Counted from the stretch's first letter, positions 23,547 through 31,905 are shown. The stretch is DNA of 64,000 bases from Amycolatopsis orientalis DSM 40040 = KCTC 9412 (GCF_000478275.1 NZ_ASJB01000083.1:682001-746000); one strand, 5' to 3'. Notes: generated by a model not told the origin, from the letters alone. Numbers and translations are program-made.

Positions 23547-24821
23547 GTGTCCCAGTCTGTGTCCGAACCCGCCGAGAGCCACCGCACCTCCCTCGCCGAC
23601 TACAAGGCCGCGCTGACCGCGCCCGGCTCCCGCGGCGCGGTCGTCGCGTCCCTGCTCGCCCGCCTGCCGATCGCGATGATCGGCATTTCCGCGCTGCTCT
23701 ACGTCCAGCGCGAGACGGGCTCCTTCGCTTCGGCCGGGCTGGTGTCGGCCGGTTCGCTGGTCGGCGTCTCCGTCGGCGCGGTCGTCCAGGGACGGCTCAT
23801 CGACCGCTTCGGGCCGACGCGGCCGCTGCTGACGACCACGGTGCTCTTCGCGCTGGCGATGACCGCGCTGGTGTTCGCGATCGAGGCCCACGCGCCGACG
23901 CTCGTGCTGGTCCCGCTCGCCTTCGGCACCGGGATCACCGAGCCGATGGTCGGCTCGGCCTCGCGGGCACTGTGGACACGCCTGCTGCCCGCCGGGCCGA
24001 CGCGGAACGCCGCGTTCTCCTACGAGGCGATCAGCATGGAGGTCTTCTTCATCCTCGGCCCCGGATTCGCGGGACTCCTGATCGCCGCGCCGTGGGCGGG
24101 CACCGGCATCGTGACCGGCTCCCTGACCATGATCGCGGGCGCGGTGCTGTTCGCGCTGAGCCCGACCGTGCGGGCCTGGGGACCGGCGCCGTCGTCGGGC
24201 GGCAAACTGCTCGGCGCGCTGGCCAGCCCCGGGATGCGCACGCTCGCGCTCGCCGCGCTGGGCTTCGGCGCGGTGATCGGGTTCGTCGAGGTCGCCGTCC
24301 CCGCGGCCGCCACCGAGGCCGGGAACACCTCGATCGGCGGACTCCTGCTTTCGGCGTGGTCGGTCAGCTCGGTCGCGTTCGGCGTCGCGTACAGCCTGCG
24401 CCCGTGGCCACGGCAGATGGGCCTGCGGCTGCCGGTGCTGCTCGCCGGTTTCGGCGCGCTGGTGGCGCTGCTCGCGCTGCCGGGGTCGCTCTGGGGCCTC
24501 GCGCTCGCCATGCTCGCCGCGGGCGCGCTCATCACGCCCCAGTCGACGACGCATTCGGCGGCGATCGAGATCGCCGCGCCGAAGGGCACGGCCGCCGAGG
24601 CGTTCGGCTGGGTGCTCACCGCGGTGACGCTCGGCCTGGCGTTCGGGCAGTCGATCAGCGGTTACCTCGTCGAGCACGCGGGCACCGACGCGGCGTTCCT
24701 CGCCGCCGGCGCTGTCGGGTTCGCGCTCGCCGCGGTCGTCTGGCTGCTGCGCGGCACGTTCCGCCCGAAGCCGTCGGCGCCCGCCATCGAGACGCCCGAA
24801 CTTGTCGGTGCCGCCCGCTAG
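23547..24821 (+). CDS. MFS transporter (putative exporter)
   Basis: 424 residues, 12 membrane helices. The opening LLARLPIAMIGISALLYVQRETGS and GRLIDRFGPTRPLL loop place it in the major facilitator superfamily; AFSYEAISMEVFFILGPGFAG in helix 5 is shared with the MFS protein at 49221-50417, its paralogue here. The GTG start abuts the inverted repeat at 23518-23546. The dnaN-like gene starts 9 bases after its stop. Drug or metabolite efflux is the usual role; substrate unknown. Confidence 0.85.
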   Translation: MSQSVSEPAESHRTSLADYKAALTAPGSRGAVVASLLARLPIAMIGISALLYVQRETGSFASAGLVSAGSLVGVSVGAVVQGRLIDRFGPTRPLLTTTVLFALAMTALVFAIEAHAPTLVLVPLAFGTGITEPMVGSASRALWTRLLPAGPTRNAAFSYEAISMEVFFILGPGFAGLLIAAPWAGTGIVTGSLTMIAGAVLFALSPTVRAWGPAPSSGGKLLGALASPGMRTLALAALGFGAVIGFVEVAVPAAATEAGNTSIGGLLLSAWSVSSVAFGVAYSLRPWPRQMGLRLPVLLAGFGALVALLALPGSLWGLALAMLAAGALITPQSTTHSAAIEIAAPKGTAAEAFGWVLTAVTLGLAFGQSISGYLVEHAGTDAAFLAAGAVGFALAAVVWLLRGTFRPKPSAPAIETPELVGAAR

Positions 24822-24830
24822 CTTGCGGGC

Positions 24831-25895
24831 ATGGACCTGACCGCCACCACCCGCTCCCTCTCGTCCGCCGTTTCCGCCGCCGCCCGCCTGCTCTCGTCCC
24901 GGTCCGGCCTGCTCCTGCGCGCCGGCCGGGAAGGGCTGACCGTCGGCGGCAGCGACAGTGAACGAGCGGTCCGCCTGAGCGCCGAGACGATCGTGCACAC
25001 CGACGGCGAGGTCGTCGTCCCGGCCGGCCCGCTCGCGGAGACGTTGCGCATGCTCGACGACGACCTGGTGCGCCTGGTCGTCGAGGGCTCGCGGCTGGCC
25101 GTGCGCGTGGAAGGCGGCCGCTTCGCGTTGCCGCTGCTGAGCCGGGAACTGAACCTCCCGGAGATGCCACCCAAGGTGTCCGAAGTGGACGGATCCGCTT
25201 TGGTGACCGCGTTGCGCACCGTCGCGGGTACGGCGGCGAAGGACGACGCGCTGCCGATGTTCACCGGCGTCCGCGTCCAGAGCTTCAGCCGTGAACTGCG
25301 GCTGACCGCGTCCGACCGGTACCGGATGGCCGTGGCCACCCTGCCGCTGCGCTCCGAAGGAGAGCCGATCGACGCGCTCGTCCCGGCGGGCCTGCTGGCC
25401 GAGACGGCGAAGCAGGCGCGGGGCACCGTCGGCCTGCACGGTGACCGGAACCGGTTCGGGCTGAGCTGGGCGGGCGTGGCTGTCACCACCGCCGTACTCG
25501 ACGCGGGTTTCCTGTCGGAGAAGCTGATCGAGTCGTCCACTGTGGACACGACGGTCGAGGTCGCCGCCGACGCGCTGGCCGCCGCCGTGCGCCGGGTGGG
25601 CGTCTACGCGGACGAGCGCCGGGTGCTGACGCTGGAGGTCGGCGATGCGCACCTGCGGCTGGCCAGTTCGAAGCAGGACACCGGGGAGGCCGAAGAGACC
25701 TTGAAGGCCGAGGTCTCCGGCGGCCGGACGTCACCCTCGTTCCAGGCGCGCTACCTGCTGGACGCGCTCCAGGGTTTCGCCGGGGAACGGGTGCGGCTCG
25801 AGATCCAGCCCGGGATGCGGGCCTGCGTCATCCGCTCCACCGACCCCGGCGATGTCGCCCTGACGTACTACGTCATGCCGATGCTTCCGCGCTGA
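24831..25895 (+). CDS. DNA polymerase III beta-clamp paralogue
   Basis: 354 residues with the three-domain sliding-clamp layout. The clamp hallmarks are FTGVRVQSFSRELRLTASDRYRMAV (second domain; compare TDSHRLA) and the C-terminal FQARYLLDALQGF with DPGDVALTYYVMPMLPR, which matches the terminal YLIMPVRL-type sequence of DnaN. It lies far from any replication gene and downstream of an MFS gene, and its N-terminal domain is divergent, so it is a second clamp rather than the essential dnaN. TAGCTT lies 6 bases before the ATG, suggesting an independent leaderless start inside the MFS stop. Confidence 0.8.
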   Translation: MDLTATTRSLSSAVSAAARLLSSRSGLLLRAGREGLTVGGSDSERAVRLSAETIVHTDGEVVVPAGPLAETLRMLDDDLVRLVVEGSRLAVRVEGGRFALPLLSRELNLPEMPPKVSEVDGSALVTALRTVAGTAAKDDALPMFTGVRVQSFSRELRLTASDRYRMAVATLPLRSEGEPIDALVPAGLLAETAKQARGTVGLHGDRNRFGLSWAGVAVTTAVLDAGFLSEKLIESSTVDTTVEVAADALAAAVRRVGVYADERRVLTLEVGDAHLRLASSKQDTGEAEETLKAEVSGGRTSPSFQARYLLDALQGFAGERVRLEIQPGMRACVIRSTDPGDVALTYYVMPMLPR

Positions 25896-25898
25896 AAA

Positions 25899-25955
25899 AT
25901 GTTATGAACGGGACTTTCATTGCAAATTTTGTAATGAAAGTCCCGTTCATAACAT
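25899..25955. repeat. Family B palindrome, copy 2
   Basis: Perfect 22-base arms 25899-25920 and 25934-25955 (left begins ATGTTATGAACGGGAC), extended by the weakly pairing TGCAA/TTGTA centre. The core ATGAACGGGACTTTCATTGC is shared with copy 3 at 41090-41142. It lies 3 bases after the clamp gene stop. Confidence 0.9.
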
Positions 25956-26010
25956 GGGCACCTGCTGGCAGCTCGTGAAGACCGCCGCAAGTAGCCGACT
26001 ACTGGCGCCG

Positions 26011-26097
26011 GTGGGCTGAAAGGGCCCTTCACCGCATGCCATGCGGTGAAAGCGCCCTTCGCCGCATGCGATGCGGCGAAGGGCCCCTTCAGCCCAC
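26011..26097. repeat. Family A multi-hairpin repeat, copy 2 (most complete)
   Basis: Outer arms GTGGGCTGAA (26011-26020) and TTCAGCCCAC (26088-26097) plus AGGGCCCTTC against GAAGGGCCC enclose two perfect hairpins, ACCGCAT-GCC-ATGCGGT (26031-26047) and CGCCGCAT-GCG-ATGCGGCG (26060-26078), so it can fold as a three-way junction or cruciform. It lies between convergent genes. Confidence 0.85.
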
Positions 26098-26125
26098 CGC
26101 CGAAACTCTCACGAGCGCGGAGCCG

Positions 26126-26380
26126 TCAGGAAGCCGAAGCGGCCTTCACCGCGGCCTCGATCTCCGCGAACGAGGGGTTCACCATCGCCTTCGAGCCCAC
26201 GAAGACCGTCGGCACGACCTCGTTCCCGTTCGCCACCGAACGCACACGCGCGGCGGCGTCCGGGTCCTCCCAGATGTTGACCCGCTTCACCTTCAGGCCG
26301 CTCTTCGACAGCGGCCGCTCCAGCGCGGCGCAGAACCCGCATCCGGGCCGCCAGTAGAACTCGACCTCGACGTCACTCAT
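26126..26380 (-). CDS. Glutaredoxin-like protein (mycoredoxin type)
   Basis: 84-residue thioredoxin-fold protein with the active site RPGCGFC near residue 12-18 and the cis-Pro segment VVPTVFVG. In mycothiol-producing actinobacteria such C-G-(Y/F)-C proteins reduce mycothiol-mixed disulfides. The ATG overlaps the stop of the MBL-fold hydrolase by 4 bases, so it is the last gene of a three-gene run (Nudix, MBL, redoxin). The exact thiol partner is inferred. Confidence 0.8.
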   Translation of the reverse strand: MSDVEVEFYWRPGCGFCAALERPLSKSGLKVKRVNIWEDPDAAARVRSVANGNEVVPTVFVGSKAMVNPSFAEIEAAVKAASAS

Positions 26381-27147
26381 TCGCCGTCCTCCGACCTCAG
26401 GTAGTCCAACTGTGCCTGCACACTCCACTCGGCGGGCGCCCACAAAGCCTGGTCGACGTCGGCGTAGACGACCTCGACGACCTGGCGTGGGGTGGCGTCC
26501 GCGCCGAGGACCTTCAGTGCCGAACGCACCTGATCGAGCCGTTCTTCCCGGTGCGCCAGGTATTCACGCGCGGTCGCGGCCAGATCGGGCAGTTCGGGGC
26601 CGTGTCCCGGCAGCCCGGTGGTGCCGTCGGGCAGTTCGATGAGCTTGCGCAGTGACCGCAGGTAGTCGCCGAGGTCGTGCAGCACGGTGGTGCCACGGCC
26701 GAGGATGGTGTCACCGGTCAGGATCTGCCCCTCGGAACGCAGGCAGATCGAGTCGCCGGTGTGCCCCGGCGTGTGCAGCACCGAGATCTCCAGGCCGCCG
26801 GCCTCGACCACCTCACCGTCCACAAGGGACTTGCCGCCGACGCACAGCGACTCGTCGAAGGCCCGCACCGGAGCGCCGACCCGTTCGGCGAACCAGGGTG
26901 CGCCCTCGGCGTGGTCGGGATGGTGGTGGGTCAGGATGATCAGCTCGACGGCGCCTGTCCCGGCGAGCAGCGTCAGGTGCTCGATGTCCTCGTGGCCGGG
27001 ATCGACGACGACGGAACCGGCCGCGCCTGGACCGCGCAGCACCCAGGAATTGGTGCCCTCCAACGTCATCGACGACGGATTGCGCTCCAACAGCACCGAA
27101 GCCGTCGGCGTGACCTGGCGCAGCACGCCGTACGCGGGGGCGCTCAC
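26377..27147 (-). CDS. MBL-fold metallohydrolase (LACTB2/glyoxalase II-like)
   Basis: 256 residues. The metal site THHHPDHAEG, then HTPGHTGDS, LTGDTILG and GLPGHGPEL give the full metallo-beta-lactamase set, and the C-terminal domain (EYLAHREERLDQVRSAL onward) resembles the winged-helix tail of LACTB2-type enzymes. In M. tuberculosis an MBL-fold gene (Rv3677c) also follows crp on the opposite strand. The GTG at 27147 overlaps the Nudix stop (GTGA). Substrate unknown: thioester or RNA ends are both known for the family. Confidence 0.85.
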   Translation of the reverse strand: MSAPAYGVLRQVTPTASVLLERNPSSMTLEGTNSWVLRGPGAAGSVVVDPGHEDIEHLTLLAGTGAVELIILTHHHPDHAEGAPWFAERVGAPVRAFDESLCVGGKSLVDGEVVEAGGLEISVLHTPGHTGDSICLRSEGQILTGDTILGRGTTVLHDLGDYLRSLRKLIELPDGTTGLPGHGPELPDLAATAREYLAHREERLDQVRSALKVLGADATPRQVVEVVYADVDQALWAPAEWSVQAQLDYLRSEDGE

Positions 27148-27956
27148 GCCGGGTCCAATACGACGCGGACCTTGTCGCCGTCGCGCACCAGCGTCGGCAT
27201 GATCTTCACGATCTCGCGCTCGCTGGCCTGCGCCACGGCGGCCGAATCGAAGGTGCCCAGTTCCGCGAGCGTGATCCAGGTCGGCGGCATGAGCATGCGG
27301 CGCCCTTCCTTGGCGTCGGCGAGGGCGTCCTCCGGCCGCTGCCAGCCGGAGCCGACGGCCTCGGACGTGGCACCGTCGGCCTGCTGGCCCTCGGGCAGTA
27401 CGGCGACGAAGAAGCAGGTGTCGTAGCGGCGCGGTTCCTCGGGCGGGGTGACCCAGTTCGCCCACGGGCGCAGGAGATCCGCGCGCAGTGTCAGGTCGTT
27501 CGCCGCCAGGAACGCGGCGAGCGAAAGTTCGCGAGAGACCAGCTTTTCGCGGGCGTCGTGGTACCGCGTCGCGTCGCTGACGACGGTGTCCCCGGCACTC
27601 GCGAGCAGTACGCCCGACTCTTCGAAGGTCTCGCGCACGGCCGCGCACACCAAGGCGCGGGCCAGCGGTTCCTCACACCGGAAGCGCTCCGCCCACCAGG
27701 CGGGCTCCGGGCCCGCCCAGCTGACCGAGGCGTCGACATCGCGGGAATCCACGCCACCGCCGGGGAAGACGGTCATCCCGCCCGCGAACGGCATGCCCTT
27801 CACCCGATGCTGCAGGAAGACCTCGACGCCTTGGTCGCCGTCGCGGAGGAGGATCACGGTCGCCGCGTCCTTGGGCGTCACCGGCGTACCGCCGGCGTTG
27901 GCGCGGGTGCCCACCCCGGCCCCCACCGGGATGTCGAATGTCAGTTCTTCAGCCAC
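27144..27956 (-). CDS. NUDT19-like Nudix hydrolase
   Basis: 270 residues. The Nudix box is split: FPGGGVDSRD early and AVRETFEESGVLLA about 40 residues later, the insertion typical of NUDT19-like CoA diphosphatases. It starts with the GTG at 27956, 6 bases after TAGGTT, a leaderless pattern. It heads the run with the MBL hydrolase and mycoredoxin. A second Nudix enzyme of CoA type is at 19532-20239. Confidence 0.8.
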   Translation of the reverse strand: MAEELTFDIPVGAGVGTRANAGGTPVTPKDAATVILLRDGDQGVEVFLQHRVKGMPFAGGMTVFPGGGVDSRDVDASVSWAGPEPAWWAERFRCEEPLARALVCAAVRETFEESGVLLASAGDTVVSDATRYHDAREKLVSRELSLAAFLAANDLTLRADLLRPWANWVTPPEEPRRYDTCFFVAVLPEGQQADGATSEAVGSGWQRPEDALADAKEGRRMLMPPTWITLAELGTFDSAAVAQASEREIVKIMPTLVRDGDKVRVVLDPA

Positions 27957-27972
27957 ACCCGCAACCTAACAT

Positions 27973-28036
27973 CGCGTTTCGTCCTCTGGGTGCGATCGTT
28001 GCGCGTGCAACTACCGCATCCAGAGGACGAAACGCG
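27973..28036. repeat. Family D palindrome, copy 3
   Basis: Arms 27973-27994 and 28015-28036 (left begins CGCGTTTCGTCCTCTGGG) pair over 22 bases with one G-T pair; the loop keeps TTGCGCGTGCAA (27999-28010) as in copy 1. It lies between the Nudix gene start and the end of the gene at 28047. Confidence 0.85.
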
Positions 28037-28046
28037 TGGCGCTTGG

Positions 28047-29183
28047 TTAAGAAGACCAGCCGCTGCTGCGCGAAGCCCCGTTCAGCCGGATCTTCGCCGC
28101 CTCGGCACGCTCCCGTTCGGCGAGCTCGGCGTGCAGCTCGCGCAGGAGCGCGCGGTCGCGTTCGCTCAGGCTCGGGTCGTCGAGGTCGAGAGCGGGCAGC
28201 TCGACGACCTCGTGCATGCTCGGCTTGCCCGTGGCGATCTCGCGGCCCTTTTCCGGGTCCTCCTTGAGCGCCTGGCGCAGCTGCGCCACCTCGGCCGGGG
28301 TCAGGTCGGCCGTGCGCTCGGCACGGGTCTCCGCCCTCGACTTACGCGGCGGCTGCTCCGAAGACGACCCGGACGAAGAAGACGCGGGAGCCGGGGCGGG
28401 CGACGGCTGCACGATCGGCACCACCGGTGCGATCGGCTCCGAGCTGCCCACCGGCCGCAGCCCGTGCCTGCTCGGCTGCTCCTTGACCGGCTCGGGAGCC
28501 GGGGCGGGAGCGGGCGGCGGAGTCACCGGCTCGGACCGAAAGTCACTGGAATGGGTACTCCCGGTGACCCAGACAGGACTCGCGGCCGACGACGCGGCCT
28601 GGTGGTACGCGGACCGCGCGACGCCGGGTCCCGCGACCTCGACGACCGAACGGATACCCGCGCGGCGAAGCGCGGTGTCCACGCGGAAGGCGACCGCGGG
28701 CGGGTTGCCCTCCGGGCCGATCTCGACCAGGACCACCCGCTGCGGCAGCGCGCCGGGCACGCTCCCGGCGGGCGTGTTCCGCCACACCGCGTGCACCGAG
28801 CGGACGTCCGGCAGCACCTGCAGGGTGCGGTCGAGCGCCTCGGCGAGGCCGAATTCGGGCTGGTTCTCCCCGGTGAACCGGTGGGTGAGCACCGACTCGT
28901 CCTCCTCCACGAGCAGGTCGTTCGCCAGGGTGGCGTCGGACCGGCTCATCTCGAGGACGAGTGCCAGTTCACGCTGTTCGGACGAGCTCACCGGGATCTT
29001 CCCCGCGATCAGGGTTCCGGTGGTGAGCTCGACCGCTTCGTCGATGTGCGCACGCGCGATCAGCTCACGCGCTTCGGTCAAAGCACTGTCGTCGATTCGA
29101 CCCGCCAGGGCCAGTAACAGGTTGTGCAGGCGCAGGGGCACCGAGAACCCGTCCATGGGCGGGCCGTCGTGGACCTCCACCAT
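28047..29183 (-). CDS. Unknown protein, upstream-paralogue of a tandem pair, with long Pro/Ser linker
   Basis: 378 residues, no family recognised. About 1-75: helical region (LHNLLLALAGRIDDSALTEA). About 100-200: alpha/beta domain including HRFTGENQPEF, AVWRNTPAG and QRVVLVEIGPEGNPPAVAFR. About 215-290: low-complexity Pro/Ala/Ser linker. About 290-378: charged helical tail (ETRAERTADLTPAEVAQLR, DRALLRELHAELAERERAE). Residues 20-200 align by eye with the protein from 29222-29854, so the two arose by duplication; this copy gained the linker and tail. No signal peptide or membrane segment. It lies 38 bases after its paralogue. Confidence 0.7.
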   Translation of the reverse strand: MVEVHDGPPMDGFSVPLRLHNLLLALAGRIDDSALTEARELIARAHIDEAVELTTGTLIAGKIPVSSSEQRELALVLEMSRSDATLANDLLVEEDESVLTHRFTGENQPEFGLAEALDRTLQVLPDVRSVHAVWRNTPAGSVPGALPQRVVLVEIGPEGNPPAVAFRVDTALRRAGIRSVVEVAGPGVARSAYHQAASSAASPVWVTGSTHSSDFRSEPVTPPPAPAPAPEPVKEQPSRHGLRPVGSSEPIAPVVPIVQPSPAPAPASSSSGSSSEQPPRKSRAETRAERTADLTPAEVAQLRQALKEDPEKGREIATGKPSMHEVVELPALDLDDPSLSERDRALLRELHAELAERERAEAAKIRLNGASRSSGWSS

Positions 29184-29221
29184 TGCTCTGCTCCCTCCCG
29201 GCTCGCCTGGTGGTGCGAGCG

Positions 29222-29854
29222 TTAAGCGGCGACCAGCCGACTTCCGGTGTCCACCGCGCCCACGCAGACCAGCTCGGAGTTGGCGAGCGCGGTGCGGTGA
29301 TAGCCGGTGAGGTCGATGCTCGGCGGGAGAACCTCGACGCCGGGCTCCTCGTCACCCAGCACGCGCAGGACGCGCTGCAGTTCGCCGGTCAGCCTCGGCA
29401 GCCCGTTCAGCGCCGTGACCAGGAGGACTCGTTTCGCCCCACCCTCGCCGACCACACCGAGGTGTCGCCAGCTTTGCCGCACTTCACCCACATCCGGCCG
29501 TCCCCGCAACGTCGCGTGGATCAATACGGACACAGAGTCGACGGAGTTCACCCATTCGGGCGCACTCTGCGTGAATGTGTACCTGGTCTCGGTGACGTCG
29601 TCTACCCCCAGGGTGGAACTCACCTGATGCCAATCGGCCCCGTGGGGAATGAGCCCGGCGACTAGCAGGCGATACTCGGTTTGATCGAGGTCGATCCTGT
29701 GCTTAAGCAAAGACCTGGGCAGGGTTCGCGCGAGGGTTCCCATCGCGCCTTCACCCAGCCAGTCACGGAAACGCCAGAGGAGCTGATCCGGCAGCCGTCC
29801 GGCCAGCCGGAGCAGAAGCTCGTGCGAGGACTTCTCGATGTCCGGGTCCATCAC
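29222..29854 (-). CDS. Unknown protein, shorter member of the tandem paralogous pair
   Basis: 210 residues. The helical start SHELLLRLAGRLPDQLLWRF matches LLLALAGRIDD of the neighbour, and the later blocks (YTFTQSAPEW, SWRHLGVVGEGGAKRVLLVT, VEVLPPSIDLTGYHRTAL) follow the same order as in the longer protein. No catalytic motif, signal peptide or membrane segment is apparent. The ATG overlaps the RidA stop by 4 bases (ATGA), so it belongs to the RidA transcript. Family and function unknown; apparently actinomycete-specific. Confidence 0.7.
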   Translation of the reverse strand: MMDPDIEKSSHELLLRLAGRLPDQLLWRFRDWLGEGAMGTLARTLPRSLLKHRIDLDQTEYRLLVAGLIPHGADWHQVSSTLGVDDVTETRYTFTQSAPEWVNSVDSVSVLIHATLRGRPDVGEVRQSWRHLGVVGEGGAKRVLLVTALNGLPRLTGELQRVLRVLGDEEPGVEVLPPSIDLTGYHRTALANSELVCVGAVDTGSRLVAA

Positions 29855-30306
29855 TTCACCTCCACGATCAGTTCGATCTCGACCGGCGCCCCGATCGGCA
29901 GCTCGGAGACCCCGACGGCCGAGCGGGCGTGGATGCCCGCCTCGCCGAAGATCTCGCCGAGCAGCTCGGACGCCCCGTTGATCACCGCGGGCTGGCCGGT
30001 GAAGCCCTCCGCGGACGCCACGAACCCGACGACCTTGACCACCCGCACGACGTTGTCGATCCCGACGACCGAGTCGACCGCGGCGAGCGCGTTGAGGATC
30101 GAAGTCCGCGCGTACTTCTTCGCCTCTTCGGGGCTGACCTCGGCACCGACCTTGCCGGTCGCTTCGAGCTCACCGGAGACGAAGGGCAGCTGCCCGGCCG
30201 TGTAGACGTGCGAGCCGGTGCGGACGGCGGGCACGTAGGCCGCCAGCGGAGCGGCGACGCCGGGGAGTTCGATACCGAGCTCGGCAAGCCGATCGGTCCA
30301 GGTCAT
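29851..30306 (-). CDS. RidA/YjgF family deaminase
   Basis: 151-residue Rid-type protein; the family hydrolyses reactive enamines/imines made by PLP enzymes. Visible are YTAGQLPFVSGELEATGKVG and HARSAVGVSELPIGAPVEIE, where the Arg before SAVGV corresponds to the catalytic Arg of RidA. Counterpart of Rv3678c. It precedes the unknown paralogues with a 4-base overlap and follows the DUF4177 gene by 12 bases. Confidence 0.85.
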   Translation of the reverse strand: MTWTDRLAELGIELPGVAAPLAAYVPAVRTGSHVYTAGQLPFVSGELEATGKVGAEVSPEEAKKYARTSILNALAAVDSVVGIDNVVRVVKVVGFVASAEGFTGQPAVINGASELLGEIFGEAGIHARSAVGVSELPIGAPVEIELIVEVK

Positions 30307-30318
30307 GGCTTCAATCCC

Positions 30319-30480
30319 CTAGTTCTTGGCTCGTTTGAGGTAGGCGACGTGCTGCTCGCCGGTCGGGTTCGGGAGCACGGTGACGAGCTCCCAGCCGTCC
30401 TCGCCCCACTGGTCGAGGATCTGCTTGGTGGCGTGGATCAACAGGGGGACGGTCGCGTACTCCCACTTGGTGGCGCTCAT
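30319..30480 (-). CDS. DUF4177 small protein
   Basis: 53 residues, KWEYATVPLL then QILDQWGEDGWELVTVLP, the DUF4177 signature (W-E-Y ... L-N-x-x-G-x-x-G-W-E-L-V). The mycobacterial counterpart lies next to Rv3678c. TACGCT stands 7 bases before the ATG, a probable leaderless start for this operon. Role unknown. Confidence 0.8.
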   Translation of the reverse strand: MSATKWEYATVPLLIHATKQILDQWGEDGWELVTVLPNPTGEQHVAYLKRAKN

Positions 30481-30610
30481 GCCCGGGAGCGTAGCCAAAC
30501 CGGCGAGCGCGCCCGACACACATGCGGCAAAACCCTCTCGCGAGCGGTTCGCCGATTTCCCGTGGATGTGGTTCACTTCACACCTACTCGGGAGTAGATA
30601 GGACGTTGAC

Positions 30611-31555
30611 ATGCGGACAACGAAGTCCCTCGCCGTCGCCTTCCTGGCCGCGGCGCTTGCCCTGATCTGCGCTTCACCGGCGAACGCCGTCCAGGAACTC
30701 CCCGTTCCGTGGACCCTCGCCGCCGCCCTGCCCGCGCAAGCGGCGAACCCCGGCGGTCCGCCGCCCGGCTCGAACGACTTCGACTGCCGCCCGAGCGCGG
30801 CCCATCCGAATCCGGTGGTGCTCGCGCACGGCCTCGGCGCCAACCAGACGGTGAACTGGCAGACGTTCGCCCCGCTGCTCAAGAACAACGGGTACTGCGT
30901 GTTCTCCCTGACCTACGGCGTCCCCGGCGAGCCGCTGCCGGTGTACCAGCCCGGCGGGCTCCTGCCGATGGAACAGAGCGCGAAGGAACTGTCGGCGTTC
31001 GTCGACCGGGTGCTCGGCTCGACAGGGGCGTCCAAGGTGGACATCCTCGGGCACTCCGAAGGCACGCTGATGCCTTCTTATTACGTGAAGTTCCTTGGCG
31101 GGGCGTCCAAAGTGGACAAGTACGTCAGCCTGACCCCGTTGTGGAACGGGACCACGCTGTTCGGCGCTTCGCATCTGTACGCGGTCGCCGGCGCGCTGGG
31201 GCTGGCGCCCGGGTTCAACGGGATCCTCGACCCGCTCTGCGGCTCGTGCCGCCAGTTCCTGCGCGGTTCGGAGTTCCTCACGAAGCTGCGCGGCGGTAAC
31301 GGCGTCTTCCAGCCGGGGGTGACGTACACGAACATCCTGACCCGCTACGACGAAGCCGTCGTCCCATACACGAGCGGGCTCGGGACAGGGTCGAACGTGA
31401 AGAACATCGTCCTGCAGGACGCCTGCCTGCTGGATCTGGCCGAGCACGGCGGGGTCGCCGCCGACCGCAACGCGGCCGGGCACGTCCTCAACGCCCTCGA
31501 CCCGGCGCACGCGAAGCCGGTGCCGTGCGTGCCCGCGACCCCGATCGGGAGCTGA
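30611..31555 (+). CDS. Secreted lipase/esterase
   Basis: 314 residues with a Sec signal peptide (about 1-26, cut near NAVQ). Alpha/beta-hydrolase core: oxyanion segment VLAHGLGANQTVNW, nucleophile Ser in ILGHSEGTLM, probable Asp in TRYDEAVVPYTSG and His in LAEHGGVAAD. Paired Cys (DPLCGSCRQF; CRPS and YCVF) fit an exported, disulfide-stabilised class 2-type lipase as in Streptomyces. It stands between DUF4177 and the ArsA-like pair, an insertion relative to mycobacteria. Family A repeat follows directly. Confidence 0.85.
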   Translation: MRTTKSLAVAFLAAALALICASPANAVQELPVPWTLAAALPAQAANPGGPPPGSNDFDCRPSAAHPNPVVLAHGLGANQTVNWQTFAPLLKNNGYCVFSLTYGVPGEPLPVYQPGGLLPMEQSAKELSAFVDRVLGSTGASKVDILGHSEGTLMPSYYVKFLGGASKVDKYVSLTPLWNGTTLFGASHLYAVAGALGLAPGFNGILDPLCGSCRQFLRGSEFLTKLRGGNGVFQPGVTYTNILTRYDEAVVPYTSGLGTGSNVKNIVLQDACLLDLAEHGGVAADRNAAGHVLNALDPAHAKPVPCVPATPIGS

Positions 31556-31629
31556 AGGACGCCATACCCGCATAAGACGCGACGAAAGCTCCCTTCACCG
31601 CGTCTTATGCGAGGAAAGGCCCCTTCAGC
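31551..31629. repeat. Family A repeat, copy 3 (rearranged)
   Basis: Outer GCTGAAGG (31551-31558) and CCTTCAGC (31622-31629) match the family, but the inner arms CGCATAAGACGCG (31569-31581) and CGCGTCTTATGCG (31599-31611) form one 13-base stem instead of two small hairpins. It overlaps the lipase stop codon. Confidence 0.8.
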
Positions 31630-31647
31630 CCCCACTAGGCTGGGCAC

Positions 31648-31896
31648 GTGGAGACCTGGCGTGTGGTCGCGACCGTCCTGCTCGCCGCGGCCGGGCTGCC
31701 GCTGGTGCTGGTCCTGATGGCGAAGGCCAGGGACCGGTCGGACCGCTCGGCGACGGTCGCGATCACCGGCGCGGTGGCCTTCGTGGTCCTCCTGCTGCTC
31801 GGTGTGGTGATGCTCACGGTCCTGCCCGGCGCCCTGACCTGGGTCATCGTCGCGGTGGTCGCGGCCGCCCTCGGCGTCATGATGCTGGCGAGCTGA
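31648..31896 (+). CDS. Small two-helix membrane protein
   Basis: 82 residues with two or three hydrophobic segments (VVATVLLAAAGLPLVLVLM; AITGAVAFVVLLLLGVVMLTV; WVIVAVVAAALGVMMLA) and a charged loop KARDRSDRS. GTG start with TAGGCT 6 bases upstream. It directly precedes the ArsA-like pair and may be co-transcribed. No family recognised. Confidence 0.6.
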   Translation: METWRVVATVLLAAAGLPLVLVLMAKARDRSDRSATVAITGAVAFVVLLLLGVVMLTVLPGALTWVIVAVVAAALGVMMLAS

Positions 31897-31905
31897 ACCC
31901 TCAAT

